Assembly (NCBI GenBank): GCA_006538405.1
Contig: BJKQ01000038.1
Coordinates: 1 to 64,000, forward strand
Length of the DNA: 64,000 nucleotides
DNA from: Hansfordia pulvinata
Taxonomy: Eukaryota; Ascomycota; Sordariomycetes; Xylariales
Direction of reading: 5' to 3'
A program made the translations under genes and the position numbers. The notes below the pieces were generated by a model. It was not told the DNA's origin, did not search any database, and saw nothing but the letters and a program-made list of their open reading frames with translations. The number at the start of each line of letters is the position of its first letter. Positions within the stretch are counted from its first letter, which is position 1. Positions 15,363 through 27,700 of this stretch are shown in pieces.

Positions 15363-15695
15363 TCACACGGTGCGCTTAGTGTGGACGAGGGGGTCTATAA
15401 TCGATTGACCCTTCGGAACGGTCGGGACGCTGCGGTGGTCTAAGGCGCCCAGAAATTGGCAAGCGGCATAAGCATCTACGGTATGGGTCCGCAAACTCAG
15501 CGGCATCGGGGTCGATGTAAACGAAGGAGACGGACGGGAGGGCTCCGACGAGGGTAGATGCCAGGACGAATGTGCTGATAGTGTGATGCTGTGGCGCTGT
15601 AACGATGAACGTGCTCTTTCAGCTCTCTTCCGGGAAGCGCCCCTCTGGTAAGTGATATATGGCATGCAGAAGTGATATGGACGCCGCCGGCACAT
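15363..15695 (-). CDS. weak 110-codon open frame
   Basis: An ATG-initiated frame of 110 codons, rich in Arg, Ser, Pro and His. I recognise no domain, no signal peptide and no membrane segment. There is no neighbouring frame to form a gene with it and no clear intron signals. A chance frame in GC-balanced DNA is as likely as a real exon. Confidence 0.12.
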   Translation of the reverse strand: MCRRRPYHFCMPYITYQRGASRKRAERARSSLQRHSITLSAHSSWHLPSSEPSRPSPSFTSTPMPLSLRTHTVDAYAACQFLGALDHRSVPTVPKGQSIIDPLVHTKRTV

Positions 15696-17287
15696 GGGAA
15701 GTGTGGCTTATTTTAACTGGATAAAAGGAAGAGAAAGTAGCCTAAATGATCCCCGAGTTTTTCAAGCTCTCTGTAAGGCTATGCTTACCACTTCGGCGAA
15801 TTCGGCCAGTTTAAGTTGAGGAAGCCTGTGAGCACACTTATCAGCCTATCTATATCTGTAGTAAAGGGCTTAAAAATGACAATACATATATGGTGACAGG
15901 GTCTAGTGTAATAGTAACCTCACGCCACTTAATCATATTTTTAACCGAAAGGCAATCTGCACGGCAACACGACGTCGATTACCTGCTAGTCTTAGCAACA
16001 AAATTAAAGCACTGCTTATAACTAACATAGCAATATTACCCAGGCTGCGTTAAAAAGAGCGGAAGCACGCGCTTAAGAGAAACGCTCTTACGGCTTTCAT
16101 GTTCAAGTTCCCTTTACGCCATTAACTGACCATGGCTAAGATACAGTGGGCTATAAAGATGAGCCCTGCCACCGCAGCAGATACAGAGGCAGGACTAGCT
16201 TATCAAACACCTCGAGTTCAGCGATAAGCGCATCATTCCGGATAACACGACTTACATTATTTAAGAATACGCAAGATCACCTTGTGTATATATTAACCCT
16301 GCGGTTAGTATCTACCTTATCACGGGATCTTTTACAGTTATCTTATCCGTTTTTAAAATATAACGGACTTTTTGTATTAAAGCATCGAAGTGCTTAATTA
16401 CATTTAACCTTGATGATTCGCAAACCAACGATCAATTTCAGGGGCGAAACCAAGCCCAGGGGACGAATAGACCGTTAAAGGAGCCGAGAGTCGGGATGGG
16501 TAAGTGTTTGTAAAGGAAAGGTAAGACGGGTAGTCAGATAAATGCTAAAGTGCAATGTTCATTATCGCTAAGTCGCACACGAATACGCCGGCGGGCAGGG
16601 GGTGGTGCAATTGAACAATCAGCGCTTAAAGCAGGTCCTTAGACTTTAGTATCACCTTAAAGAGGCGGAAGAACTGGCCAGGCCCTGCAGTCAGTTCGCG
16701 TATAAGCACTCCCCTCTCCGTACCTACGGCAAGCCACCTCCCTCCTCTACCTCCCCACCACCTAAGCCAGCAAACCTCCTATACCTGCCTCTAATTAACA
16801 TGTCATTAAAGTCACCGATCTCGTCGAGGATTCGACTGTACTCAAGGACGACGCCAAAACCCTAAGGGGTCAACCACACCAGGTCATGCTTACACGAAGG
16901 TGCAACTGGGTCGGATTCGAAAAAGCAGATTTAAGCGAGGAGGGGGGGTAGATGTGTTAAGTGCTGGGTCTAGGTTACGATACTACCGGCTTGACCGAGG
17001 AGGGGTGAGACCGGCCGAGTGGAAGGGACGATTGTACGGCTGTTGCGTAGTAGACGCGTTCTTTCGTAAAGACGCGTAATGGACGTGTTCCACTTCGACG
17101 CGCGGGGTACATACATGTAGCGACCGAATATGGTGAGGTCCTCCGTCCTGTAGCACCTCGAGGTTTCCCTTCACCCCGACCGACCTTCCCGAGAAGTCTA
17201 ATTATGGATCTCCCTCTCTGCACGTAACATTTACCAATACACCCATTTTCTCATCCCTGCCATTTCTACTCTCTTTTAATAAACTCT

Positions 17288-17698
17288 GTGGCCCGTAATT
17301 CTCTCAGCACCTCACAACTGGCGACTCGCTCGCCACAAACGCCTTCCTTAACTGCTTCCATGTCTTCCTCTTCAACTGCGATATCTTCCTCTTCAAATAC
17401 GACAGTGCCCTGGAATCCGCCGATAACCTGTTCCCCAGCACCGTCGAAACTCTTTAGCTCTTCTTGTGAGGAGCCTACGAATTGCGCGCGATTGTTCTTA
17501 GCAAGGAAAAAGGGGCCAGCATATCACAGGCCGGCGTGGCATAGCATAACAACACCCCCCGATACATCTATATTTAACTCTGTAGCCGACCTTAGATCTA
17601 AATCCAAGGCCGGCGGCGGGAGCCGAGCTCTACGCGACCACGATTCGGTTGGATTCTGGGTCCGGCGGTGCGATGCTCGACCATCAAGATTCACCTAA
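17288..17698 (+). CDS. hypothetical Ser/Thr-rich open frame
   Basis: A 136-codon frame whose N-terminal third is a Ser/Thr/Asn-rich low-complexity stretch (residues about 20-45), followed by Cys- and Arg-containing sequence with no recognisable domain. The apparent start codon is GTG, which is not a normal fungal start, so the true beginning is unknown. The opposite strand over the same interval is also open for about 137 codons with one TGA and reads as an acidic Glu/Asp-rich sequence. The serine runs may therefore be the shadow of a glutamate-rich minus-strand exon. I cannot choose between the strands. Confidence 0.2.
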   Translation: MARNSLSTSQLATRSPQTPSLTASMSSSSTAISSSSNTTVPWNPPITCSPAPSKLFSSSCEEPTNCARLFLARKKGPAYHRPAWHSITTPPDTSIFNSVADLRSKSKAGGGSRALRDHDSVGFWVRRCDARPSRFT

Positions 17699-17897
17699 GT
17701 CGCCGCCGGCTTGCTCGGTATACCTCTTCCATCACGGCGCTAAGCTGTCCACCCTTTCCAGTCGCGTTAAGTAAGCGCTGTCGATATACTTCAGCCTTTA
17801 AACCTGACCACCAGAGAGAGACAGACAGTGGCGGAGGGGGACAGACGAACAGCTTAATTAGCTGGACAGAAGCATAAGGACTTCGAACTGACCAGGC

Positions 17898-18242
17898 TTG
17901 CCACCCATGCCGTTAATGCTGGTTTTCGAGGAGGGCGTGTGCGGTGGTTGGTGTACGGGAGCGGCGGCTCTGCTGTTTCTCAACGTGTTAATGGTGATGC
18001 TGCTTTCACTTCTCGGGATCTCTGATGACTTAGCTGCCACTGTGAGGCGTCATAATTGTTTATTTATGCCTTCTCCGTATAGCCCCTTTCTTCTCTTATC
18101 ATTTAATCGTGTGGCCGGCTGTGTGATCAGGTCTATAATTAAGGCTATATTTAGCACTGCCAGCCTAAGTGCCACCACGCACCATGCCGACCGAGTTAAT
18201 ATACCCGGGGCTCGTAAGGCTAATTCTATGTCACGGGTTTAA
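17898..18242 (+). CDS. hypothetical hydrophobic open frame running into the LTR
   Basis: A 114-codon frame with a strongly hydrophobic segment at about residues 20-45, looking like one membrane span preceded by a Gly/Cys-rich stretch. Its last codons and stop lie inside the gypsy LTR that begins at 18229, so the natural 3' end, if this was ever a gene, was displaced by the insertion. No family is recognised. Confidence 0.2.
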   Translation: MPPMPLMLVFEEGVCGGWCTGAAALLFLNVLMVMLLSLLGISDDLAATVRRHNCLFMPSPYSPFLLLSFNRVAGCVIRSIIKAIFSTASLSATTHHADRVNIPGARKANSMSRV

Positions 18243-18468
18243 CAGTTATTATAATAAAGATTAATATATTTAAGAGGTTTTATAAAAAGGAACTCTTTTT
18301 TAACGCTTTACGGCCAGAGTTCGTGTTTATATATATAGGTTAAAACCTTAACTTATATTCGCTTAACCAGCCTTATAATATATTAAGCTTTAAGGGCTGG
18401 ACTTAATATTAAAATATCTTATTTAAGCTTATTATTTAAACTTTTTATTTAAGCCTTAACCTTTTATA
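18229..18468 (-). repeat. gypsy LTR (3' LTR in element orientation)
   Basis: 240 bp, beginning TGTCACGGGTTTAAC on the plus strand and ending TATA where the other copy has CACA. The first 35 bases or so are unconverted, while the rest is heavily RIPped. Confidence 0.92.
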
Positions 18469-18487
18469 TATACCCCCCTCTCTGTTT
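18469..18487 (-). other. polypurine tract of the gypsy element
   Basis: On the minus strand an A/G run ending in six Gs lies directly next to the LTR, the usual primer site for plus-strand DNA synthesis. It supports the minus orientation of the element. Confidence 0.65.
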
Positions 18488-19076
18488 TAACGTTTTTAAT
18501 ACCGATATAATAATATTAAACACCGATATAAGTAATAAAAGGTAAATAATAATAAAATTTTATTAAAAGTAAATAATAATAATTTTTTAATAATAAGTTA
18601 ACCGCTTATTATTTATATAAGTAATATATAAAAATAACTCTTTTTACTTTATTTAATTTACTTATTTTCCCTTTTTTATTATTAACCTTATTATTATATA
18701 TTTTACCTTTTATTTTATCCTTTTTAACGCTCCGCGCCCGGTACTATACTTTATTAACCGCTTTTAAATATTAATACTTAATAACTTTGCTTTTTTATTC
18801 TTTAATAAGCTTTTTATAAAATACGTTAAGGCTTATTATTTTTATAACTTATACCTTTATTACTTTAATTAAACGGTGCTTACATATGGCACCGACCGTG
18901 ATCGTAATAAGCGCGGTTATAATAAGCACGGTTATAATAATATTACGTTTTTTTATACTTTTTCCGCTTTTTTTAACCTTTTAACCTTTAACTTTAACGC
19001 TTTAATATCGTGTATTAAATTGTTTAACCTTTTTATTATTATTACCCTTATTATTATTATTAATTATTATAATAAA

Positions 19077-19077
<1 letters not shown>

Positions 19078-19119
<42 letters not shown>

Positions 19120-19138
19120 CGATAATAAAAACGATAAC

Positions 19139-19191
<53 letters not shown>

Positions 19192-19210
19192 CGATAATAA
19201 AAACGATAAC

Positions 19211-19243
<33 letters not shown>

Positions 19244-19246
19244 GAC
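19078..19246 (+). repeat. AAT trinucleotide tracts
   Basis: Three long (AAT)n tracts separated by two copies of an AATAAAAACGATAACGG-like spacer. The long Ile or Leu open frames called here on both strands are artefacts of this repeat. It lies in the element between integrase and the 3' LTR. Confidence 0.9.
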
Positions 19247-20639
19247 CTTTTTATTAAAAGTGTTATTGCTTTCCTTTTTAACGTTTTTCCTTTATTAATA
19301 TCCTTTATTATCTTTAACCTTATTAACACGGCCTGTTATTACTTTAACACCGCGATAACACATATCGTTATTTAACTTTTAATTTTTACTTTTTTTATAT
19401 TAAAAAAAAAAGTATATTACGCCCTTTTTCGCTTTTATTACTTTAACTTTTATAAGTTTATTTTTAATATTACTCTTATTATAATCGATCGTGTATATAA
19501 AGATAATATTATTACTTTAAATTAATAAACACCGTAAAAAAAATAAAAGAAAAAAAAAGGTTTAATTAAAGATTAAGCTTATAAAATACCTTACCTTTTT
19601 ACGTTTTAACCGGTACCGATTATATTATTAACTTTAACCGCTTTTTATACGGTTATTATTATTAATAAAAAACGGCTTATTTAAGCTTATAAGTATTATT
19701 TTTATTTATTATTTTTAATATTAATTAATTAAATATCGTTTTTAAGCTTTTAATATATATAATAACGTGGTATATAACGGCAAGCTTTAATTTTATTAAA
19801 GATCTTTACTTTTTATATTACACTTATAACCTTACTTATATTATTATTAAGCTTATCTCCGCCGGTGTGCTTTTTAAGTAAATTCTTTAATATTATTATT
19901 AATAACTTAACTTATTAACGTTTTATTAAAGACTTTATTTTATGTTTAATTCTTTACCTTTATAATAAAACACGCCTTATATCTTTAACCTTAACTTTAA
20001 CTTTAATACTTAACGCCGCCTTTAACCTTAATAATAAGGCCTTTTAACTTATTATAAGCTTAATTTCGGCGCGTTTAATTATATTAAAAAATAAAAAATA
20101 AAAAAGAAAAAGAGATAAAAATAAAAATAATAATAATAATAATAATAAGTTTAAAAAGGTTATAGCCTTTAATATTTAAGAATCGGCCTTAAGCGCTTTC
20201 GGTGTAAAGATAATGTTTTTATTTAAGCTTTATTTTAAAGAATTAAAACCGTTCCTTCTTTTTATATACGTTTTAACTTTTACTTTATAAATTAATCCTT
20301 TAAATTATTATATATTTTTAAATTTCCGTAACGTGTTATAAATTCCTTTAAGGCGTCCGTGTATTAAATATAAAAAAGTAACTTTTATAATGGTTTAACG
20401 TACTTTTCTTATATAATTAACGCTTTTTTTAAAAATCCTTATTTTACTTTTAAAGATTAAGCGTATAAGATTTTATTTACTTTTTAATACGCTTTATTAT
20501 CTTAATAAAATAAGGTTAAAGGTTAAAAGTCTTAACGTTTTTACTTTAATAAAAGATTATTATAAGCTTATCAGACTTTAAAGATATAAAATCGGTTATA
20601 TATACTTTTTAAGATTCCTTTTAACTTTATAACCCTTAA

Positions 20640-20760
20640 GCTTAAGACCTTTATAATAAAGTACTTTATCTTTAATTAATTAAGCTTCTTTTTAAGCTTA
20701 TAAATATTATAATTCTTTAAATTTAATTATACTTTATCACTTACTTTAAAGCGTAAAGCC
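20640..20760 (-). pseudogene. integrase C-terminal remnant
   Basis: Minus-strand reading gives RFKVSDKV, a stop, LNLKN, then KKLN, a stop and LKIKY-like residues. This matches the conserved fungal gypsy block of the form RFKVGDKVWL followed by KKLD. Both stops fall where the family has Trp, which fits TGG to TAG/TAA RIP changes. Confidence 0.8.
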
Positions 20761-22399
20761 AGAATCTGTTTTACGTTTACCGTTTTTTTATAATCTTAAT
20801 TAACCGTTATAATTTAAATAATATAACTTTCCTTTTATTAATATTATAAATCGATTTAACGCGTAATTAACGCTTTTAAAGCCTTAAAAGTTAAAGGCGT
20901 AAGATTAAACTTTTTAATTAATATCGTATTATAAAGGTAAAAATTATAAATAATAAAAAAGGGAGTTATCTTAATAAAGCTATTTTTTTAATTATTAAAA
21001 GTTAATTAAGTAAGGGTTAATCACTTATTTTAATCGTTTTAAGTTAAATTAATATAAGCTTATAAGTATATTTACACCTTTTAATTTATTTATTTTAATT
21101 CTTTATTTATTTAAGGGTGGTATATAATATTAAAAAGCTGCTTTATACGGGTTCGTTTATATATCTTTATTTAAAAGTCCTTAATTTAATTTAAGCCTTA
21201 ATTTATTAAAATAAAAAAGGGCCACTTATAATTCTTTATAAAGTATTATAAGAACCGTTATATATAAAAGGGGGCATTTATACTTAAAATCGCCTTTAAA
21301 ATTACAGACCGTAAAAGTTTATTTTTAATAACTTATATATTAATATTTTTAACTGCCGTAAAAGGCAGCTTTATTATAAAGTTTATTTAAATATATTATT
21401 ATAAACGCTTAAACACGGTTAAAGGTTATAAAAGTCCGTACTTTACTTTTTATTAAACCTTAAAACGTTTATATAAGTTATAATTATTTATAAATTATTA
21501 TACCGCTTAACTTATTAAAGGTTAAAAATAATGCTTATTTACGGTTATAATGATATTTTCCTTTTTAATATAACCTTTAATTATAAGATTATTATAAGTT
21601 TATTAAATTAACGTTATATAAAAGCGGTTTAAGTCTTTATTATTAATTATAAAATAACGAAGTTCTTTTTAAGTTAAGTAAAGTGCTTTAAAAACTTATA
21701 CTTAATCTTTATAACGTAAAATACCTTAATTATTAAAGGTGTAATCGGTAATCTTTAAATATAAATATAACTTTAATAAAAACCGTTATTCGTTATTTTA
21801 TAATACTTACCTCGCGGCTTAATAAACGCGGTTTTTTTAAGCTGCTCGTATTTAAAGTTCTTATAATTTAAGGTTAAAGAAAAGGGCTTTAAGCTTTAAT
21901 TATAAGGATTTAAGGTCCGTGTTTTTAATATTAATTATAAAAATAATGCCTTTTTTCTTTAATAAAATTAATTATATTTTTTACGTTATAAAGTTTAACG
22001 TTTTAATATTAAAAAAGTTAATAATTATAAGTATCTCTTTATTATAAATTAAGTAATTAATCTTTATTAAATTTAATTTATATAAATAAAAGCTTATAAT
22101 CTTTTAATCTTCCTTAACTTTTTAAAATAAGATTCCGTTTAAGATTCACTTAAAGCAGTTTACTTTTAACCTTATTTCTTTTTTTAAGTCTTAATAAATT
22201 AAGACCGGTACCTTATAAAAGTGTTTTTTAATAACTTAAAAAGCTTATTCTTTTATTTTTCTTTAATATTAAAGAATGTCCTTTTTAATTAACGTAATAA
22301 AAAAGGCGGCTTTTTTTAAGTAATCCGGGATTAACCTTTAATAAAAGTTAATAAAGTTTAAAAATTTATATACTTTAAAGATAATAATTAAGCTTTATT

Positions 22400-22700
22400 A
22401 TTTAAATATCGTTTTTACCTTTTTAAGGTTCGCTTATATTTCTTTACCGATATATAAAAAGAAGCTTAAATATTTCACGCTTTTTATTATAAATTAACAC
22501 TTTTTTAAGTTTAAATAAAGGCCGGCTTTTTATAAACGTTTTAATACGGTGCGCACCTTTTTTATATAATCTTTATAAGTGTTATTTAAGTAAATAATAA
22601 TGTTATTAATATAAATAAAATAATAATCGTTTAATAAATCTTAAAGTACATAATTAATATATTATTAAAAAGTAATTAAGGACTTATTAAGTTTAAAAAG
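22400..22700 (-). pseudogene. reverse transcriptase palm remnant
   Basis: Minus-strand codons at 22602-22613 read Y-I-N-N. The two Asn replace the paired catalytic Asp, each explained by one G-to-A change. Downstream blocks (residues like DYIKKVRTVLKRL, then a stop, KAGLYLNLKK and KYLSFF) align in order with the fungal gypsy thumb and connection region. Loss of both metal-binding Asp abolishes activity independently of the stops. Confidence 0.9.
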
Positions 22701-25198
22701 TATTATATATTACTTAAATAAGCTATACCTTATACGGAACGTTATTTTAAACTTCTTTCTTTTTATTATATAAATTTTTTAAAAGGCTTATATTATATTA
22801 ACCTTTATTATTTATTATAAGCCTATAATAAAGCGTAAAGTATTTAAAAATAATAAAAGCGGGTAATAATTAAATTTTAAGACCGCGTTAAGCGCTTAAT
22901 AATTATAATAAAAACGGAGTCCGTTATTAAGTTTTTAAATAAAAAAAATAAAAGCGGCCGTATTTAAACGACTTACTTAAATAAACCCTTTATTAAATAA
23001 GTCTTAAAAGGTATGTTTTAAGATTAAAAGCTTTTCTTTTAATATATTATATAAAAGGCCTTAAGGTAATAGAAGCTTTTTCCTTTTTTATCTTTTTTAA
23101 TTTTTATTATATAATTAAGTCTTTAATAATACGGGATTAAGCGGTCAGCCTCTTTTTTTTAAATAAAAGGAAAAGGTCATAAAATTATATAAGAATTATA
23201 ACTTAAAGTTCTTCTTTTATTTTTAAGCGTTTTTAAACGTAAGGCCTTTTTAATGTCCGTTATTAAAATCTTAAAGATCGCGTTTATTATAATAAAAAGG
23301 CCTTTTTTTTATTTTTCTTATTTTATTTAATAAGTAAACACTTATAAGTTAATTTAATAAGCCTTTTTTATTTTATATAAGTAATCGTATTATTTATTCT
23401 TTAATATTAAGATTTATTTATTAACCTTACCGTATTAAATACGGTCTTTATAAAGAATAAAGTAAGCACGGTTAATTATTAATTATAACTTATTTAAAAT
23501 TAAGTTATAATTTAATCTTTAAATTACGTATATATATGTACGTTTTTAATATTTATTTAAGTTTAACCTTCATTAAGCTACTTTTCTTATATAAGTAATC
23601 TTTATTTTTAATAAAGTATTAATAATATTATATAACTTAATATGTATACGGCTTAATCTTATTTAATTTACGAACTCTTTACTTATAATAATATAATATA
23701 AGTATCTTTTATTTAATAAAGCGTTAATTATATTTTTATTATTAATTATAATAAATAAAAAAGTAAAAATAATATTAAAGTTAATCTTTACCTTTTCTTA
23801 CTTTACTTATACTTTTAAGCTTCCTTTAAAGTTTTAATTTTAACTTAAAGGAGGGCTTTTCCTTTAACCTTATTTTTTATAAGCTTAAAATCGGGTTTAA
23901 TAAAAAAAGATTAAATTATTAAGTTCTTAAAGCGTTATATATAAAGGTATAAATAATTAATAATAAAGTACCGGTTTATTTTATAATAAAGGTATAATCG
24001 GTTTTCTTTTTACTTTATAACTTTTTTATTAAATACTTACCGGGCTTATTACTTATTTAACTTTAAGTTATTTAATTAAAAACGGCCGTTAAAGCCGTGT
24101 TTTTATCTTTAAAAGCCGTGACTTTATTTTTAAAAGTAAGTATTAAAAGCGTTTATAACCGTATTTTTATTTATATCAGTATTTTTATTTTATAATATAA
24201 GTATATTAATTATTATTAAAGTAAATAAAGAGTTTATAAGTTTAATTATAAAGGATCTTTAATACTTATTAATATATATAATATTAACGTAAATTAACGT
24301 TTATTTAAATTAAAAGGCCTTATAATATATAACTTAAATATAATTTATATAATACTTTAAAAAGTTAATTATAATTATTATATTTAAAAAAACGAGGTTA
24401 ATAATTCTTTTTAAGAATATATACTTTATTTATAAGTTTAAATAACCGGCTTATATTATTATAAACTTATATTAAGGTATAAACTTAAAGAAACGATCCG
24501 TGTTATATATTTTAATAATATAAAAGAGCTTATTAACCTTACTTTTATTATTATTATTATTAAAAGTAATCTTAAATTATTATAATATAATAAAAGGTTT
24601 AAAATCCTTATTAAGGCCGTTAATATAAAAGAAGATATTAAGTTACTTTTATTAAATAAGTAAAAAGGTGTTAAATATTAAGTATTAAGCTGCTTTCTTA
24701 TTATTAAAAAGGCTTACTTTACCGTTTATATTACACTTTATAATAAGTTTATTATAAAAGAATTAAAAGTTATAAATATCTTTATTTTAAAAGGGCCACG
24801 CGAGTGGCTTACGCTTAATTCCTTATTAAAGAATAAAGGAGATAACCTTTTAAAAGCGGAGTTTAATAATAAAATTTTATTAATAGATTTATAAATTTAT
24901 TATTTAATTTACGATATTAATTAATTATAAAATATTATTAACGCTTACTTAAATATATAAGGCTTATAAGGCTTAAAAGGCCTTTTATTCTTATAAAGTT
25001 AACGGGTTTTATTATTAAGATTATAATATTTATTAAGATTATAATATTTATTAAAAAGGGTTTAATATTAAACCGTTACTTATATTATTTATAAATATAA
25101 CGTTATAAAAGTGTTTATTTAAAAAGCCTTTTATAAGACCGTTAAAAAGGGGGTTTTTTATTATTTTATATTTAATATTATAAAAGGATAAAACTTAA

Positions 25199-25439
25199 TA
25201 TTATAAGTTTAATAATTATTATAATAAAGATTAATATATTTAAAAGGTTTTATAAAAAGGAACTTTTTTTCCGGTGCTTTACGGCCGAAGTTTATATTTA
25301 TATATATAGGCTAAAACCTTAACTTATATTCGCTTAACCAGCCTTATAAGACGCTGGGCTTTAAGGGCTAAACTTAGTATTAAGGTGGCCCGTCCGGGCC
25401 CACTGCCCGGACTCCGTACTCGGGCCTTAGCCCTTCACA
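25199..25439 (-). repeat. gypsy LTR (5' LTR in element orientation)
   Basis: 241 bp. The inner part is RIPped, while about the last 75 bases are unconverted GC-rich sequence ending CTTCACA. Together with the intact edge of the partner LTR it shows what the original LTR looked like. Confidence 0.92.
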
Positions 25440-27700
25440 TTTTATAACATATAAGGACGGAAAAACGAAGTCAGGGTACGGTGTTCGTGTTGTTTATAAA
25501 AAGGGCGAAGCTCCCACGGATACGACCGCTTATTAATATACACATAAACTAAAAACTGCGGTACTTAAGGTGGAAGATCCTATAAACTCTACTATAAAGG
25601 TTCTTAAGATAAGAGACCTTAACAACACTCCATCTTATTCACCGCGGACGAAGGCGCCGTCGCGATGAGATCGACGTAGACAAAGGTTAAGACCTAGACG
25701 CCGTCATCGTCTACACTGGTAATACTTAATATCCCGTTAAGATTAATGCTCCTCTCATCCCCGTTGACGCGGACAAAGGCGCCATCGACCCCGCCGCCGT
25801 CTGCAAGGGTTTATGGCCTTAATAAGGCAAAGGCACTGGTAGATACCATTAAACCAAAATGGCTGGGCTGCATAGTTATTAAAAGATACAGAGTTAAAAC
25901 TTTAATAGTGGCAACCTTACTAGCACTTATATGCTCAACATGCTTAAGGCCAAGCCCGTGACACCGTCGAGGTTAATAAGACTGCCACTTTCTCAACCCC
26001 CGTCGGCACAAACAATGGTCAAAACCTGAACGCTGACGACTCGGCAGATCTTAAACGCTGGCGATGCTTAATTTCCCGATTCCGTCACACGCTCGCCGTT
26101 ACGACCTTAGCTTTCTTGGGAGAAAGCCCCTCCATGGCGGCGTATGCCTGGCCGGGGTTAAGCTCACGCTCAGTTACTACCCAGCAGCTAAGGTTGGTTA
26201 AGCTAATGCCACCAGCCCGGATGAGAGCCGGCGTGGGCGCAAGCGTGGCAGAAAGGGTGTGCAACTGTACTCGTATAGAAGTCTAAGGGATAAAGCGGGC
26301 AGCCAACGGCGCTTAAGGCCGAAGGCATAACCGAAGACGGGGTGTACCACTGCGTATCCACTCGAAGCAGCTCCGTACTCCGCACACGCTTAAATATCGC
26401 GCCGAGTGGCTTACCGCTTATCGACCTACCACAAACCACCGTACATGTCCTGACCCGTTACTTCGGCACTTACGTAGCCTCTCCTGTCGCGCCCTTGCTG
26501 CTTATGACCTACCTATAACGAGCGCATTACTCTGACATAAAACGACCTCTTACGACCCCCTGTTCCGTCCCCCCTGCTGTCCTATTGCCTATGGCGCTGC
26601 TCCTCCCGACTCGCCTCTCTCTTACTTAATCTATTACTTAGCTGTCCGTCCTGTGCCTTTATGCGCTTACGATAAGAGGGGGATCGGGACAAGGGTGCAA
26701 TAGCAGTAGAAGCGCAGCAAAGCTATACTTAAGATAAAGGCTTTTTGTTAATAACAGGCGGAGAGGAATTGGCTAAGAATATGAAAGGTGGAGGAGAGGG
26801 TAAGGTTAAGTATGCGACGGCTGGTGTGTGTAGTGCGAGCGAGTGAAGGTATCGCACAAGGTCTATAAGCACCCGTCGTAGTTAAGGTAAACATTTAGGC
26901 TTAAGGCCTTGAAAATTGAAGGTAGAACCTAGGGAAATAGGTTTGGTTATAGTTCTAAAGAGCAACCGCCTGGCTTTCCTCGCTACCCATCGATCTCTTA
27001 ACGTTGTTTGCTGCCGGTGGTACGACTTGGTCCCTATTACCATGATGAAAGGATGACGGTGCACGCGGCTCCGGGGTCCGAAGTAAGGGTGTTTGCTGCG
27101 ACAATTATGTCGGCTGGCGGGGCGGCAAACGGGTAAATGAGGGAGGTAGAAATGAAGCAAGTGAACGTCGTTGTCGATGGTTCTTGTCCGAAAGTGAGGC
27201 TCGTGATACAGCTCTCTGTCGACGGTCGATCTCTTAATACAAATGGTAACGATGCTAATTTGCAGATAATGCTGGTCCGGGCGAAATCCTTAATGAAGTA
27301 AGAATCGTCACGGCCGGTTCTGCATGAGCAAGGTGGGTGGGTTAGCTGCGAGGAATTTAAATGCGACGGGCGGTGTTTCCAGTGACAATTCAATGCGAGC
27401 CAGTAAGGCCAGGCCGCACACGCATGAATTCGCAGCTGGTCTAGCCAGACACACGAGTACCCGCACGCACGCGAAGAGTGTACCCGACCATGCTGAGGGC
27501 GGGTGACATATGTATGTATCGGTGCTGTCCATGGCAGCAGCCAGTCTGTCCCGTGGGTACGTCTGGAAAGGCTAGCCTTAAAGCCTTAGCCGACTTGTAA
27601 TGCAAATCCCCTGCTTGTACGAGTGGGGCGATTCATAACGGGCGATAGTCGTTACTGTGTTAAATATTAAGACCCCACTTTACATTCACCCCACGCGTAG
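25440..27700. other. GC-normal island, right half, no confident gene
   Basis: Continues the island interrupted at 18228. At 25640-25830 a motif close to CGCGGACAAAGGCGCC occurs twice, inside a frame rich in Asp and Ala but broken by TAA and TAG. Several frames of 70 to 118 codons overlap on both strands near 27.0-27.5 kb. I recognise none of them. Confidence 0.65.
27037..27393 (-). CDS. weak 118-codon open frame opposite a broken plus-strand frame
   Basis: An uninterrupted ATG frame of 118 codons, rich in Ser and Thr, with two hydrophobic patches in its second half. No domain is recognised. The plus strand over 27053-27385 is also open except for two TAA codons (27134 and 27299), each one change from CAA, and reads with alternating hydrophobic residues like a folded protein. 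Either strand could be the relic of a real gene and I cannot decide. Confidence 0.2.
   Translation of the reverse strand: MNCHWKHRPSHLNSSQLTHPPCSCRTGRDDSYFIKDFARTSIICKLASLPFVLRDRPSTESCITSLTFGQEPSTTTFTCFISTSLIYPFAAPPADIIVAANTLTSDPGAACTVILSSW

Larger units (their letters stand above)
14206..18228. other. GC-normal island, left half, no confident gene
   Basis: Composition jumps abruptly from AT-rich to balanced near 14206 and ends exactly at the first base of the gypsy LTR. Open frames reach 110 to 136 codons but occur on both strands, and none shows a domain I recognise. Segment 15700-17280 has no open frame above about 85 codons. TTAA tetramers are more frequent than in ordinary coding DNA, suggesting mild RIP leakage. 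The island continues at 25440 once the retrotransposon is removed. Confidence 0.7.
18229..25439 (-). mobile_element. RIP-destroyed Ty3/gypsy LTR retrotransposon
   Basis: Two direct LTRs (18229-18468 and 25199-25439) flank about 6.7 kb of AT-rich DNA. They differ almost only by C/T and G/A. The minus strand carries the reverse-transcriptase signature: YINN stands where the family has YxDD, followed by VRTVLKRL, KAGL and KYLSFF-like blocks. Further along is RFKVSDKV then a stop then LNLKN, the C-terminal integrase motif with its Trp lost. A polypurine tract lies beside the 18468 LTR as expected for minus orientation. Target duplications are TTCTA (18224-18228) and TTTTA (25440-25444), differing by one RIP-type change. 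Every coding frame is riddled with stops, so the copy is dead. Confidence 0.93.

Noticed and set aside
18876..19329. Open frames of 140 and 89 codons on opposite strands
   Set aside because: Poly-Ile, poly-Asn and poly-Leu products of the AAT microsatellite inside the dead gypsy element.
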